Of a stretch of 64,000 nucleotides of DNA, positions 1-11,548 are shown one piece after another. Position 1 is the stretch's first letter; each line of letters begins with the position of its first letter. The notes below the pieces were generated by a model that searched no databases, was not told the origin of the DNA, and worked only from the letters and a program-made list of their open reading frames with translations. The stretch is from Aspidapion aeneum. Taxonomy: Eukaryota > Arthropoda > Insecta > Coleoptera > Brentidae. The DNA lies in assembly GCA_963576565.1 (NCBI GenBank), contig OY755045.1, positions 41,868,409-41,932,408 on the forward strand, given 5' to 3'. A program made the position numbers and the translations under genes.

Positions 1-1061
1 AGTTAATTAATAATAACTTATCCTCCCTAGAAAAAATATGCTGATAATGTATGTATCTATTTGACAATAAGATTTGCAAATAGGGTAAAAAATTACTAAA
101 CTCAAATGACATGGCTGTGACGTTATAAATTGGGGGGGGGGCAGAAATTTATATTGCATGGAAAAGGAGATAAAAAAACTTACCTAAACAATTTTATTTT
201 AGCATTTTACAAACAAGCAGCTACTTGGTGTAGTTTTTAGTTTATTTGTTTATAGATAATTCACCCTTCTCTTACATGCGCAAAGTGCTTGGATTAGCAC
301 CAGATTCAGACTTATCATGGCCCCGTAGAGCAACCTCAAAAATCTCACAGACTTTTAAACAGTCTATTAACCTACTAAGTATATGTCTATTTTTTGCCAC
401 ATTTTCATTATGTTCGGTAATGTTTTGCCTATAGGCACTATTCAATTGGTACCTAATATCAGTCTTGCCTAGCATAGAAAATTCTATGTGGTTATTTGAA
501 TAAGTAGCACTTACTTTGTGTCTTTAACTTTTCACTAAAGTGCTAGAGATCACACATTCCTTTTGCCACCCACGCAGGATCACTTCGTGGATTGTTCATA
601 ATAAGACAAATAAAGCAAAAAAAGCATTTCATTTTTTACAACCGCGCAACCAGTTTTCAGCATGGTATAATTTTTTATTACTTTTTTTAAAACACACATT
701 CAAAGTTTTAATAGCAGCCACAAATAAAGGTACGGGCTGATGGGACCTATCCCCGCCAAAAAGGCATCTTAATTGAAACCTAAATTTGGATTGTAAACTG
801 CGCCAAATCAGACCACTCGATCCTAATTTGAGTGTGCTTTCGACTTTCGCATTGAATTTAAGAGAAGTTTTATTAAGAACTTTTCCATTTTCTAGGTAAC
901 TACAGGTATATAAAGACATGCGTCCCTATATTAAATGATCACCAGTAAGTTTTTTATCAAGTAAAGCTAGAACTACTTTACACAGATGTTTCGAATACCC
1001 AGCCATATACTTTTACCGCCACTCCCGGTACTTTTTAAATGCGTAACCTTTTTGAATCTGG
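1..1061. other. AT-rich sequence, nothing recognised
   Basis: No coding frame, RNA gene or repeat structure could be supported here. There is a G-run near 132-141. The short open frames in both strands have no recognisable motif and look like chance frames. Confidence 0.5.
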
Positions 1062-1262
1062 GAGCACAGCAGTGCCCCGCCAAGTTTGCGTAAACTGCTG
1101 GACCATCTTTTCTTGAACCATTTTAGTTCATATTTGACCTATCCAAAATTCTACTTCGGAATGAGCTACGAAACTCAAACTTTGCGCAGTCGTAGATCTT
1201 CATATAGTTAACGACTCCTTCAAGTTTCATGTACTTCTACAAAGCAGTAAAGTAGTTACGAA
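1062..1262 (+). repeat. Interspersed repeat shared with the palindrome arms
   Basis: This segment is clearly related to 49050-49245 and to the inverted copy at 54338-54533. Shared landmarks are AGTGCCCCGCCAAGTT, then CATATTTGACCTATC, then GTAGATCTTCATA (GCAGATCTTCATA in the palindrome). The copy here has more substitutions than the two palindrome copies have between them, so it is an older, independent copy. No coding function is recognised. Confidence 0.7.
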
Positions 1263-1326
1263 ATTTTAAAAAACGTCGAAATTGCCACTCACTCACAAGA
1301 GTTCGCTCTATTTTTTAAGAAAAAAA

Positions 1327-1373
1327 TGGCTTTGGCCCCCCACCCCTCGGATTCCTTTCTGCGTACGCCACTG
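1327..1373 (-). repeat. Orphan hAT-type element end
   Basis: Read on the minus strand this begins CAGTGGCGTACGCAG and continues into a G-rich stretch, the same terminal style as the hAT-type MITEs elsewhere in the window. I did not find the partner end or a target-site duplication, so this is probably a truncated element. Confidence 0.45.
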
Positions 1374-1763
1374 CCTAAGCAGCAGTCTTCTATGATTGAA
1401 ATAAGGGAAAAGTAGATGCGGAAAACAAACAAGAACAAGCTGTTTACGAAAATCTAGTAATAAATGTGTTTAGCAAGCAACATCAAAGCAACAAACTTAA
1501 ATATAAACTGCATAATATCGATAATGGCAGATCAGCAGTTTGGCTTTATTCTGCGTTGCGTTTCAACAAGATTTTATTAAAATTAACAACATAATTTGAA
1601 TGGTTTATTGGACGCGTGGACTAAAATTATGTTTAATCGAAATCACTAAATTATAAATTACTTCAAATATTTTTATGAGGAAATAGTACAGAATAGAAAT
1701 CATTGTTATTAATTTAAAATGTGCCCCTTTATTTTTGTTAGATAATATATATAAATTTGCAAT

Positions 1764-2330
1764 TTTATTTATTTATTTATTTATTTATTTATTTTAATCC
1801 TTACTCCATAAGATACATAAAATGCATATTGGATGTGTCAACAAGTATAAAATAGTGGCCTAATAATATCTAACTAACAGTCTAATAGAATACTTATATT
1901 ATTAGTCTCACAATTATAAAGCTATAATATTATTATTATTATTCAACACAAAAAAAAAACAAGATCACTAAAAATAATTTCACAAACTATTACATTGACA
2001 AAGAGAACTTAGAAAATAGTAAAGTAGTCACTGTGACTGTATAACACATTTTCAGTTAGGATATTTTTAATTTTTAATTTAAATGTTTTAAAATTCTGGA
2101 TATTTCTTATGTCTGCTGGAAGTTTGTTATATACCTTAATAGACATGTAAAGTGGTGACTTTTCGAATAGTGTAGAGTTGTGTGAAGGAATGCTGAGTTG
2201 GCATGAAGATCTTGTTTTAATTCCGATGTTAATTTGGTTGTTTGTTGTGAAGTATGACTGATACTTTTTAACAAAAATTAAAAGTTTATAAAAATACAAT
2301 GAGTATACAGTCATAATTTTGTACTTTCTA
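1764..2330 (-). mobile_element. 3' fragment of a jockey-like LINE
   Basis: The minus-strand frame 2314-2009 encodes about 101 residues that resemble the C-terminus of the reverse transcriptase protein at 36604-37206. Both share a TVYSLYFYKLL / TVTSLYVYKLL stretch and a later FEKSPLYMSIKVYNKLP / FKKSPVYAGISLYNMLP stretch. An untranslated tail follows and ends in an (AAAT)n run at 1764-1796 (minus-strand sense), as expected of a LINE 3' end. The element is 5'-truncated: no polymerase or endonuclease domain remains. It is a different copy from the LINE at 34925-37818, and its tail sequence is also different. Confidence 0.75.
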
Positions 2331-3172
2331 AAGATTGGTTATTAAACAGTTATACATACAGTGTCGAACAGCCAAAGAGTATAAATTTGATAACGAATAA
2401 ATTTGGATTAAAAAAATATATAAGGTGTGTTATGTGAAAGTAGCAAATTCCAACTTTCTTACTTTAAATGCAACCCCCTGGATTCTTCAGGAAATTCACA
2501 TAATTCATGTACAATGTCCTATACCTAAGTCTAACCATTTTTCAAATATTGACAGTTCAAAACGACAATTTCCAATTTCAAGGCGGAATATTTGGAAAAC
2601 GGTTAGAACTATGGAAAAACGGCTTATATGTCTCTATCCTTATTTTGAATTATTAATCGATTGTCATTAACGACCACATTTTTTGCGGAAAATCGGAATT
2701 TCCGGGTAAAAATTTTATGTGTTATGAACGTATCCCTGAGGCTCCACACGACTAAATTTCGAACATTTTTCATTGTATATTTTTTCGTATTTCACAATGT
2801 TTTTAGAAAATAAAGTTTTATAGAAACTGCAACCGACAACTTCTGGACCTGTCAATCAGAGAAAAACGTTACTTTATCGATGAAGCGCACACTTCGTGTG
2901 GAACGGAAAAATAAATAGGATTGTCCGTCATATTAAATCATTTCCAGACATAAAGTTTATTGCAACTGAAGCGGTAAATTGGGAACAAATTCCTCTTTTT
3001 TCTTTAAAGAAATATAGCCAAGTTCATCCACAGTTTTTCTAGTTTGTATCCACTAAACAATGTCTAGGTGGATTTTACATCTCTCAGACTTTTTTTTCGT
3101 TTTGCTCAATATTGCTTTGTTTACCTTTAATTGGAGAAAAAAACTAGATAAACTTTATACATTATTAGTATT

Positions 3173-3807
3173 GTCCGGCCAGAATAAAATGAGGCGCAAA
3201 AGAGATGGCTTCAATAACCGCTATCTTTTTCTGTCCAGTGGCGTGCTATAATTTTTTAATTCATCATTATTGGGAATTAATTTTATATTTTACTCCTCCT
3301 AAGCCTTTTTTTGCTGGAAAACTCCATACCTTATTTTTCTTTAAAATAAATATTTTTTCAAAACTTTTATACCTTTATATTATATAGGTACCTACCTATT
3401 TCATTAGGTTAGGTGCGCAAGAATCTAGAAACCTAAAAAAATACCAATTGACTAAAAATTGCAAACATCCAAAACCATTCGTTATATCTTCAAAATTGGA
3501 ACTCCACACAGTTTTATTAAAAACTGTTTTTTTTTGCATTTTAGAATGTATATGAAACGTGTCTAGTCATCCTGTTTGAGCCCGGCGATAACAATAGAAG
3601 TTCAATAAAGGGGTGTGAATTGTGAACGGGCCGGAGTCTAATTGAGTCAGCGTTAACAATAGAAACCCAATAAAAAGGTGTGAATTATAAACGGGCGGGA
3701 GTCGATTTTCTTTAATGTACCAGACAAAGAAAGACAAAAAGGCTGTTAACAGAGGGAGATAGATTGAGTTGAGATTTCTTTTGCGCCTCATTTTACTCTG
3801 GCCGGAG
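3173..3807. mobile_element. MITE, GTCCGGCC family, copy 1
   Basis: This non-autonomous element has inverted termini of about 35 bp. The left end starts GTCCGGCCAGAATAAAATGA and the right end gives the same sequence on the other strand with few changes. A second copy is at 20770-21484. Both copies contain a degenerate tandem duplication of about 60 bp (here roughly 3577-3710) built around the words ACAATAGAA and GTGAATT. No transposase frame is present. The target-site duplication is unclear, so the superfamily is not assigned. Confidence 0.8.
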
Positions 3808-3983
3808 AGTACCTTATAAAAGGTGAGTTCTGGAGGTGCACATAAAATAATAAAATAAATGCATAGGATCAAAAGAACACAAAAAACTTAGTTCTGGAGA
3901 CAACAACTGCAAAAAATAACGGGTGAGTTTGTAAAGTAATCAAATTTTGTTAACCGATGACATCGGTATTTTGTTTAACATAT

Positions 3984-4210
3984 CGCATATGACGTTCATC
4001 TGACATTTTTGTTCGGGAATACGATGACCACCGAAAAATAAAAAAGAACGCAATGAAATTAGATGAGATGAAGTTCTTAAACTCGCTCTTTTCGATTTGT
4101 CTAAATAAGGCTTTGATTTTCAAGGTAACCTTCACAAAAAATGGGCAAAATTAGACATTATGGACGTTCATCGAAGACCCCCAGAGTCGGTGAGCAAAGT
4201 ATCAATTAAC
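3984..4210 (+). repeat. Direct repeat unit A
   Basis: This is repeated at 4455-4630 and, after a hAT-type insertion, around 5040-5090. Shared words include GACGTTCATCTGACATTTT, GACCACCGAAAAATAAA, CAAGGTAACCTTCA and AGACCCCCAGAGTCGGT. Function is unknown; it is probably an old interspersed repeat present as a local duplication. Confidence 0.65.
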
Positions 4211-4454
4211 CCCAAAAAGAATTCAGCAAAGGCTTGAGTTCTAACTAGAAATTAATACCCGGTATGTATGTGTTTGTATTCGTGTTCAAACGACCATGCG
4301 GTCGATGCGTAGGCCGGCTGCTGCCGCGCTTAACCGGACCCAAATTCTGAGCATCGTAGATGTTATGTCGCATTCTAATTACGAAATATAGAAAGAGAGG
4401 ACGACATATTTTTGGGTGTGCAAACCCCAAAGTTTTACACCACGCGCCGCCACT

Positions 4455-5140
4455 GATTTCGCATAAGACGTTCATCTGACATTTTCGTTTAGTGAATCCG
4501 CTGACCACCGAAAAATAAATAAGAACGCAATGAAATCAGATGAGATGAAGTTATTAACCTGGCTCTTTTCGATTTTTTTTTTGTTTTGCCTAAATCAGTC
4601 TCTGATTTCCAAGGTAACCTTCAATGCTGGCAGTAGCGTATATAGAAAAAAGTTTCGGGGGGCCCCGAGACAGTTTCGGGGGGGAGGGGGGGTGTCGGTT
4701 CGGGGGGGGGGGGGGAGACCTCATGAGGCCGTATTTTATGCTATGTTATGTTTGTATTCATGAAATATGTGGAAAATCTCAAAAAAAAATCTTAGCTTCG
4801 AGGAAGGCCCGGGCCATACAGCCCCCCCCCATCCCTATAAACACGCCCCTGAATGCTGGCATGCCGCTTTTTGATATCAAATTTAATTTTAAATTTCATC
4901 TTCTGAGTCACATCACACAATTTAACTCGAATCATTTTACCACAAAAAACGAGCAAAATAATTAAAACACAACCAATTATGTTTGAAGAACACGGCAACG
5001 TGAACAAAAAAAAGACAAAAACCAGCTGATTTTGACATTATTGAGAATCATCAAAGACCCCCAGAGTCGGTAAGCATCGATGCCATCCTCAATTGGGAAC
5101 TTGCTGAAATGCATCAGACACTTTATGAATCCTATATAGT
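4455..5140 (+). repeat. Direct repeat unit B, interrupted by a hAT-type MITE
   Basis: This is the second copy of the unit at 3984-4210. It runs 4455-4630, is interrupted by the insertion at 4631-4851, and resumes to about 5140. The insertion explains why the two copies differ in length. Confidence 0.6.
4631..4851. mobile_element. hAT-type MITE, 221 bp, exact 8-bp duplication
   Basis: The ends are CAGTAGCGTATATAG on the left and CAGGGGCGTGTTTATAG on the right (other strand). The element is flanked by perfect 8-bp duplications AATGCTGG at 4623-4630 and 4852-4859. An 8-bp duplication with CAG-type termini is the signature of the hAT superfamily. The interior has long G-runs and the motif CATGAGGCCGTATTTTATG, also seen at 47430, 48175 and 58105. 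No coding sequence is present, so it needed a transposase in trans. Confidence 0.9.
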
Positions 5141-5215
5141 ATAAGAGCCCAGTAGGATTTTGGGCTTGAATTGCAAACCGATACTCATATATTTTAATCG
5201 ATTCGTCATAAGACC

Positions 5216-5428
5216 ATGTTCCAAAAAAAATGGAGATACCTGCGAAAATCCTGCACAAACAACCCGCCATCTTTGTTTAAAGATGGCGAAAAGCAGTTTG
5301 AATCAAATGTACGTAACTTTTTTATTATAACATCGATTGTACTCAAACAAATTGTGATTAGCTTCTACTATAATGGTCTCTCCAAATCACTATCAATACT
5401 TTGTTTTTTATTTGTCTCTATACTATAA
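5216..5428 (+). CDS. 70-codon open frame in the left arm (hypothetical)
   Basis: The predicted 70-residue peptide begins MFQKKWRYLRKSC and ends with a hydrophobic stretch SILCFLFVSIL. The right arm keeps the same frame on the minus strand (9195-9407), with about ten residue differences and the same stop position. Conservation of the frame in both diverged arms could reflect coding, or simply limited divergence. No domain is recognised. It is probably not a gene. Confidence 0.2.
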   Translation: MFQKKWRYLRKSCTNNPPSLFKDGEKQFESNVRNFFIITSIVLKQIVISFYYNGLSKSLSILCFLFVSIL

Positions 5429-6241
5429 ATTCTGTAAGTTCCTCAAACATGCTGTTTTTTTTTTTAGGTTTTTTGATTTTTTAGAGAAAACTACTGGATT
5501 TACAAAAAAAAACATAAAAAATAAAAAATATGCAGATCGTTAAGATGTATTCATTGTGGGTCTAATATTTGCTGTAGATTAAGCGGTTCTCGAGTTACAC
5601 TTAAAAAACCACTAAATTGGCCTATACCTACCCCAGGTACAAAATTTTCATATTTTCACCAAACACATGAAAGTTACTAACAATCTATACAGATCGAAAA
5701 AGGATGTCAAGCTTAATAAGAAACGGCTATTAGTTTCAAACAGAAACTGATACTGAGGTAGATATGGCGGCTTAAACATGGCCGAAGCGTAATTTACAAT
5801 TTTATTTTTGAGGGTAATTTTTTTATGTAAAACGAACCCCTACGGGATCAATGTGTACCCCCGCTAAAAGGCAATTCATTTATCTTCAAAAAAGCATAGC
5901 ACATTTTTTGTCGTAAAGTTATTAGTTTTCCTGAAAAACACAAAAAATATGCGGTATACATATTTCGATGTTTTCGTTCCATAGAAGTACGACAATGGCA
6001 TGGGTCCATTAAGGAAAAAACAATTTATGCACAGATAAGCAAACCCGCAGTTAAATATTTAAACTCAGCGTCAAAACTCTTACACAAAACATATTTGATA
6101 CTTTTCTCTTAAATTGACAGGTGATTTTGGCAACTTCTTAACGGTTTGAGCTAGAGACTTGGTTCTTTTTTTGATTTGTGGACAAAAATTACCGATGAAA
6201 ATTAATCACCACTGTTTGTTTTTATATTTGTAAAATATATA

Positions 6242-7148
6242 CAGGGTGTCCCAAAAATCCGGGTCTACCCAAATATCTGCTGAACTATTGCAGATAACTG
6301 AACCATATTTGGTAGTAATCGATGACGTCGAGAGAATTATTTTATGCATACATTAACAAAAAAGTTTAAAAAATACATTAAGAAGAAAGTTATATTTATA
6401 TTTTAACTATTTATTCGATTTTTATTTTCTAAAAAACACCCTGTTTCGAAAACGGAGCAATGTCGGACTAAAGTAGGTGGCTTTTAATTGTACTGACCTT
6501 TCATTGACACAGACTGTATAAGTAATTTTATCCATATTTCCATGCTTTTCCATTTTTTTGCCGGGTATGCTTTAATTGTCCAGAGGCAAACAACCAAAAC
6601 CTTAAACTACATGGCAATACCACCAAAAAAATATGTGTCAAAAATGTCCACGTATGGGGGATGGCGGGTATAGCTATATTTAAAAATTTGTAAAAAATGG
6701 TAATATAATAAGTTTCACAGTCGATAGAATTTGACACGTTTTTTATCATAGGCAAGGGACAGTTGGCGTACATGGGTTTTCAAAGACATTTCAAACAAGA
6801 TATCTCTCAATAGGGTTTTTGTTTAAAACAACAAACTTGTAAATTTTAACAAAAACTGAAAAAATTAGTTTTGACAGTCCATAGATTTTGACAGATTTGA
6901 TTGTGTAGACAATTAACGGCTATATCAAAATATGTATTTAGTTGTCAAATACCTTTAAAAGGAGGTATCACTCGATAAGGATTTATAATTAAAATTTTTA
7001 AGTTGATCGCCCCTATGTCGCCCCTAATGCAGGAGCAGCACAACCGCCTCTTCATAAAATAGATCTCTTGATGCTAACGATTACTGCCAAATATGGTTCA
7101 GTTATCTTCAATAGTTCAGAAGATGTTTGAGTGGAGTTTTGGGACACC

Positions 7149-7151
<3 letters not shown>
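6242..7151. mobile_element. mariner-like MITE, 910 bp
   Basis: The termini are inverted and start CAGGGTGTCCCAAAA. The similarity runs inward for about 80-100 bp, including GATAACTGAACCATATTTGG on both sides. The element is bounded by TA at 6240-6241 and 7152-7153, as expected of the Tc1/mariner superfamily. No transposase frame remains. Its right end abuts a (TA)n tract. Confidence 0.85.

Positions 7152-7152
<1 letters not shown>

Positions 7153-7200
<48 letters not shown>
7153..7200. repeat. (TA)n microsatellite
   Basis: Uninterrupted alternating TA from 7153 to 7200. It probably expanded from the TA target site of the adjacent element. The YIYIYI frames here are meaningless. Confidence 0.95.
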
Positions 7201-7202
<2 letters not shown>

Positions 7203-7244
7203 TGTTTTCGCTCACTCTCGTGGCATCTTCTTCTTACTCTCTTG

Positions 7245-7331
7245 GCTAATTTTAGTGCCAGGAAGAGAAGCGAATCTGTCAGAATAGTGCCCGGCACAAT
7301 TAGTGCCTGGCACTATTGCAATAAGTCCCTA
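7245..7331 (+). repeat. Partial copy of the TAGGGACTTATTGC MITE
   Basis: 7286-7331 matches the right end of the element at 58648-58927, including GTGCCCGGCACAATTAGTGC and TATTGCAATAAGTCCCTA. The left end is missing or degraded. Confidence 0.6.
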
Positions 7332-8455
7332 ATACAAAAAACAAAGGATTTTAATCTGAGTAACCAGTTCAGGAAAGGAAAGACCTCGGGCAAGACTGCA
7401 TTCCCGGCCGTTTTAACAAACAGTAAAAATAAAGAGCCCTCAAAAAGTTGGCGGCAAATTCAGTTGAAAAGGGTACACTAGAAGATTGGATTTTCAATAA
7501 ACCAAAACATATTAACAAGACTTATTTTATAATAATTTTTAATGGGTTCAAAAAAACGTCATATAGAAATAGCGGTATATGATACCGGTAACAGCGTTAG
7601 TATAAGTTTTTGTGTTTGCCTCTCTGAGTGGGTACATGAAAAAAACCTTTTAAACTGATGTAACTCGTAAACGAAATGATCGATGGCTGTTTCGTTTCAT
7701 CCATTTATCAGGGAAAATACTACGAATTTACTTTTTTAGGTGAAATAAAGCAAATATTTAACTGTATATAAGCAGGTACTAAAACTAAAAGAAAAGTTTA
7801 GGCCTATTAAATATAGTATGTAGTCCAGATACATTTACCTACTTATTTTATCGAGATTTATGTAAGAAATACAACTTTGGATAAATGCTAAAAAAGCAAA
7901 AACTAAAAATTGTCTTTATTATTATATATTTATTTATTGCTCGACATTACAAAAACCCCTGTAAATATTTTTAACTCCTATAGAGCATCTGTAGCATTTT
8001 AACCAAAATTGTATTTCTTACACATTTTTCGAAATCGAACTTTATCTGGGACACCCTGTATATTACAGTGTTAAAAATTCAAGGATAACGAAGTTAGAAA
8101 TAGTGCCAATTGAAATAAGTGACAATCAGGGATAAAAAGTGGCAGATCGGGCCTAAAAAGAAGTAGGAAAAGTAGCGTATAAACCATTTTTTTTTCTTGG
8201 CGAATTGTAGAGGGTGACACCAGTTTTAAATAAAAGTTTCACTTCAGAAATACTACCGCAAGAACAAAGGGAAATATACCAATATCAACATTTTTATCAG
8301 AAAATTTCAAAAAATTAATTTTGAAAAGTATAAAATTTTAATTATGCAACAGTTAAAATATCGAAATGCGGATTCGACTAGGTATAAAATTTGTTTTGGG
8401 CGCCAGGCGGCACCGTATTCAAAATTTTTAAAAATATGTTTTGTCGTCAAAATTG
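7332..8455. other. Spacer of the inverted repeat, unassigned
   Basis: This is AT-rich DNA without supported genes. One orphan mariner-like end (TCTGGGACACCCTG, then TA) occurs near 8046-8061, without a visible partner. The region otherwise shows nothing I can name. Confidence 0.4.
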
Positions 8456-9194
8456 GATAACTTTGTCTACAAATCAAAAAAAGAACCAAGTCTCTAGCTC
8501 AAACCATTAAGAAGTTGTCAAAATCACAAAATATGTTTTTTGTAAGATTTTTGACGCTAAGTTTAAATATGTAACTGCGGGTTCGCTTATCTGTGCATAA
8601 ATTATTTTTTCCCTTAATGGACCCATGCCATTGTCGTACTTCTATGGAACGAAAACATCGAATTATGTATGCCGCATATTTTTTGTTTTTTTCAGGAAAA
8701 CTATTAACTTTACGACAAAAAGTGTACTATCCTTTTTTAAAAATTAAATTGTCTTTTAGCTGAGGTACATTTTAACCTCGTAGGGGTTCGTTTTACATAA
8801 AAAAATTACCCTCAAAAATAAAATTGTAAATTACGCTTCGGCAATGTTTAAGCCGCCATATCTACATCAGTATCAGTTTCTGTTTGAAACTAATAGCCGT
8901 TTCTTATTTATCTTGACATCCTTTTTCGTTCTGTATAGTTTTTTAGTAACTTTCATGACTTTGGTGAAAATATGAAAATTTTGTACCTGGGGGTAGGTAT
9001 AGGCCAATTTAGTGGTTTTTTGACTTTAACTCGAGAACCGCTTAATCTACAGAAAATATTAGACCCACCATGAATACACCTTAACAATCTGCATATTTTT
9101 TATATTTTATGTTTTTTTTGTAAAACCAGTAGTTTTCTTGAAAAAATCAAAAAAACCTAAAAAAAAAATAGCGTATTTGAGGAACTTACAGAAT

Positions 9195-9407
9195 TTATAG
9201 TATAGAGACAAATAAAAAACAAAGTATTGATAGTGATTTGAAGAGGCCATTATAGTAGAAGCTAATCACAATTCGTTTGGGTAAAATCGATGTCATAATA
9301 AAAAAGTTACGTACATTTGATTCAAACTCGTTTTCGCCATCTTTAAACAAAGATGGCGGGTTGTTTATGCAGGATTTTCGCAAGTATCTCCATTTTTTTT
9401 GGGACAT
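9195..9407 (-). CDS. 70-codon open frame in the right arm (hypothetical)
   Basis: This is the minus-strand counterpart of 5216-5428. The peptide begins MSQKKWRYLRKSC and ends in the same SILCFLFVSIL stretch. See the left-arm entry; coding status is doubtful. Confidence 0.2.
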   Translation of the reverse strand: MSQKKWRYLRKSCINNPPSLFKDGENEFESNVRNFFIMTSILPKRIVISFYYNGLFKSLSILCFLFVSIL

Positions 9408-9481
9408 GGTCTTATGACGAATCGATTAAAATAGATGACTGTCGGTTTGCAATTCAAGTCCAAAATCCTACTGGGCTCTTA

Positions 9482-10570
9482 GACTAATAGATTTTGACGA
9501 ATTTTTACTTCAGTAAAAAAGAAAACAGTTAAATCAACGGTAGTTACAGACACAAGAATTGAAGCTGCCGGAAAATTCAAGAAAGAAAGATAACAGAGAA
9601 AATTCAAATTAATTATTTGAGTACGGACAGGTACAAAAAATATTGATAAAAATAGAGAATATAGTGAATTAAAAACCACAAGGGCTAAAAATAGGATCCA
9701 TGACGGATCTGATTCCTTTCTAACCCATTAGCACACTCCAAGTAAACTTCATGCTATAGCAGCCTTGAAAACAGTGTTTTGTAAATATTTCAGAAACGAA
9801 TGCTCCTCCGTTTAAGTTTTTGATTATAACACAAATTATGGAGAAAAATGTGTTTTACTATATTCCGAAAACTGCATATTGATGCTCCGTTAATGGATTC
9901 TGACCAAAATCTAATTAGCGGTTTGTAGTATTATATACTACATTACCTGAAAATTTCATGAAAATCGGTTTAGCAGTTTAGGAGCTATTGTGGGGACCGG
10001 ACAGACATACACACACACACACACTTTAATTTTATAAAATTCTAAAAACAAAACAACATTAATTAAAACGGAAATGTTTCTATCATATGATTACGGAAAC
10101 GGTGACTCGAAATATCTTGAGAAAAAATTCCTGGCCTGGATTCTTTTTAAGATTTAGGTCAAGTTGACTTTAAAAATAACGTTTAAATATGTATGTATAT
10201 GTAGTGGATGAAATTAATATTTAAAAATAAAATAAAAAGAGAGTCATTTCATAAAACCCAGTTTACCTCAAAATGAAATAAAAATTCCAACTTTATGTAA
10301 TGTTTTTAGTTATGAGCACCAGATTATTTTTAGATTAATTTTGACAGTAATAAAAAAGGTAATAACAAAGAATTAATAATAAAAAGAAAGTTACAACATT
10401 ATGACAATTTTACAAATAAAAAAAGATATGGACGTCCTCACAAAATGCAAAATTTAGGAAAAGGTTTAATGTATCAAGATATAATTTTTACATTTTATCT
10501 TTTCAAATCTCTTAAAATTAGAGCGTCGCAAAGTGGAGTCAAATCTATTTGAAAACTGCCCAATTCTGAT
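9482..10570. other. AT-rich sequence with one interspersed repeat end
   Basis: No gene is supported. At 9937-10026 there is a stretch of the common insect repeat type (TTTCATGAAAATCGGTTTAG, then an (AC)n run). It resembles the ATTTCATTAAAATCGG block in the hairpin-ended elements, but no boundaries can be set. Confidence 0.4.
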
Positions 10571-10718
10571 AACCCTGTATTTAAAGTCAGGAACTTAAAA
10601 CAAGCACACACAGGTTCACTATTTTTTGGGTTTTGTTCAAACTAGTTTCCCTAATTTTAAATGAGGAAATGTTTTATTCCCTATAGCGGCAATTTAAAAA
10701 GTCCCTAACTGTACTTAG
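10571..10718. mobile_element. Short MITE, degraded copy
   Basis: The right end GTCCCTAACTGTAC and left end AAGTCAGGGAACTT-like sequence are inverted. A better preserved relative is at 31668-31879, where the left end reads GTACAGTCAGGTACTT and the right end GTCCGTGACTGTAC. The interior word GGCAATTTAAAAAGTCC is shared. Confidence 0.5.
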
Positions 10719-11548
10719 CTAACAGCTAACAGATGGTAAAACTCATTCTTTCGGGACAAAATTAATAAACTAAAAAATGACTAAGCTCTAACATTTTTCT
10801 ATACATACATCAATACATCATAAATTTTGACGTCCTCATGTATTGCAACTCATCAATAAATGTGTAAAAATACAAAAAAAATCCGTTTATTTTTGGCCCG
10901 TTTGACTCGCGTTTGGGATCTATTCAAAATATTATGCCAACAAGAGACGTTGCAGACTTGTAGTTTATTTTAGTGAAAATGCAAAAATATTTGAAAACGT
11001 GTTTTGTCTAGCCAAATAGCAGAATCATATTTATTTTATTTCTACTCAACCGACAAGATGTATGTGTGTATGTATTCGAACCTGGTGGCAGGCCGTACTA
11101 GACCTCCTTGCACTGCGACCACAAATGGATCTATTGTGCCCACGTACCTACATACTGAGTTTGACTAAAGTGGCATATTTTTTTCTCCACCCAGCACATA
11201 AAAAACTCGGCAGATTACAACAATATGATTTAGGCTTAACACTTTGGCTCAAAAGATAAACCACTAAGGCCTCTGGATTATTAGCCAAAACCGACAAGAT
11301 ACAAATTTCTCTTGTTTTGGCTTTTTTTTTTGCGAGCATTTTATATCTTATCGTGGTTCTGATTATTTTAAGTTAACTCATTAAGAAAAGAAGACACAAG
11401 ATTAAGGTATAATGTAATTTTTAGCCATTTTGTTCGGCGAAACTAACCCCCTATCCGCCACCCGGAGATGTGTTCAAATGGAGATCCCCAGTGTAACACC
11501 ACTGAACAAAAAAAACTATATATTGTATTTTTTATCTCTATGCACAGT
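10719..11548. other. Unassigned AT-rich sequence
   Basis: No supported gene. A short segment near 11088-11130 (CTTGCACTGCGACCAC and a following TCTATTGTG) resembles 63730-63775 at the window's right edge, so it is a fragment of the same interspersed family. Confidence 0.4.

Larger units (their letters stand above)
5142..9481. repeat. Long inverted repeat (about 1.03-kb arms)
   Basis: The arms are 5142-6192 and 8456-9481 in opposite orientation, starting TAAGAGCCCAGTAGGATTTT in each. They are similar but not identical, with scattered substitutions and small indels. The 2.26-kb spacer holds a mariner-like MITE (6242-7151), a (TA)n tract and unassigned AT-rich DNA. No transposase and no clear target-site duplication was found, so it could be a foldback element or an old inverted duplication. 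Both arms retain a 70-codon open frame, listed separately. Confidence 0.85.

Noticed and set aside
7052..7481. Open frames rich in YIYIYI across (TA)n
   Set aside because: They are translations of a microsatellite. The same applies at 54633-54827 and 61867-62115, except for the THAP part of the latter.
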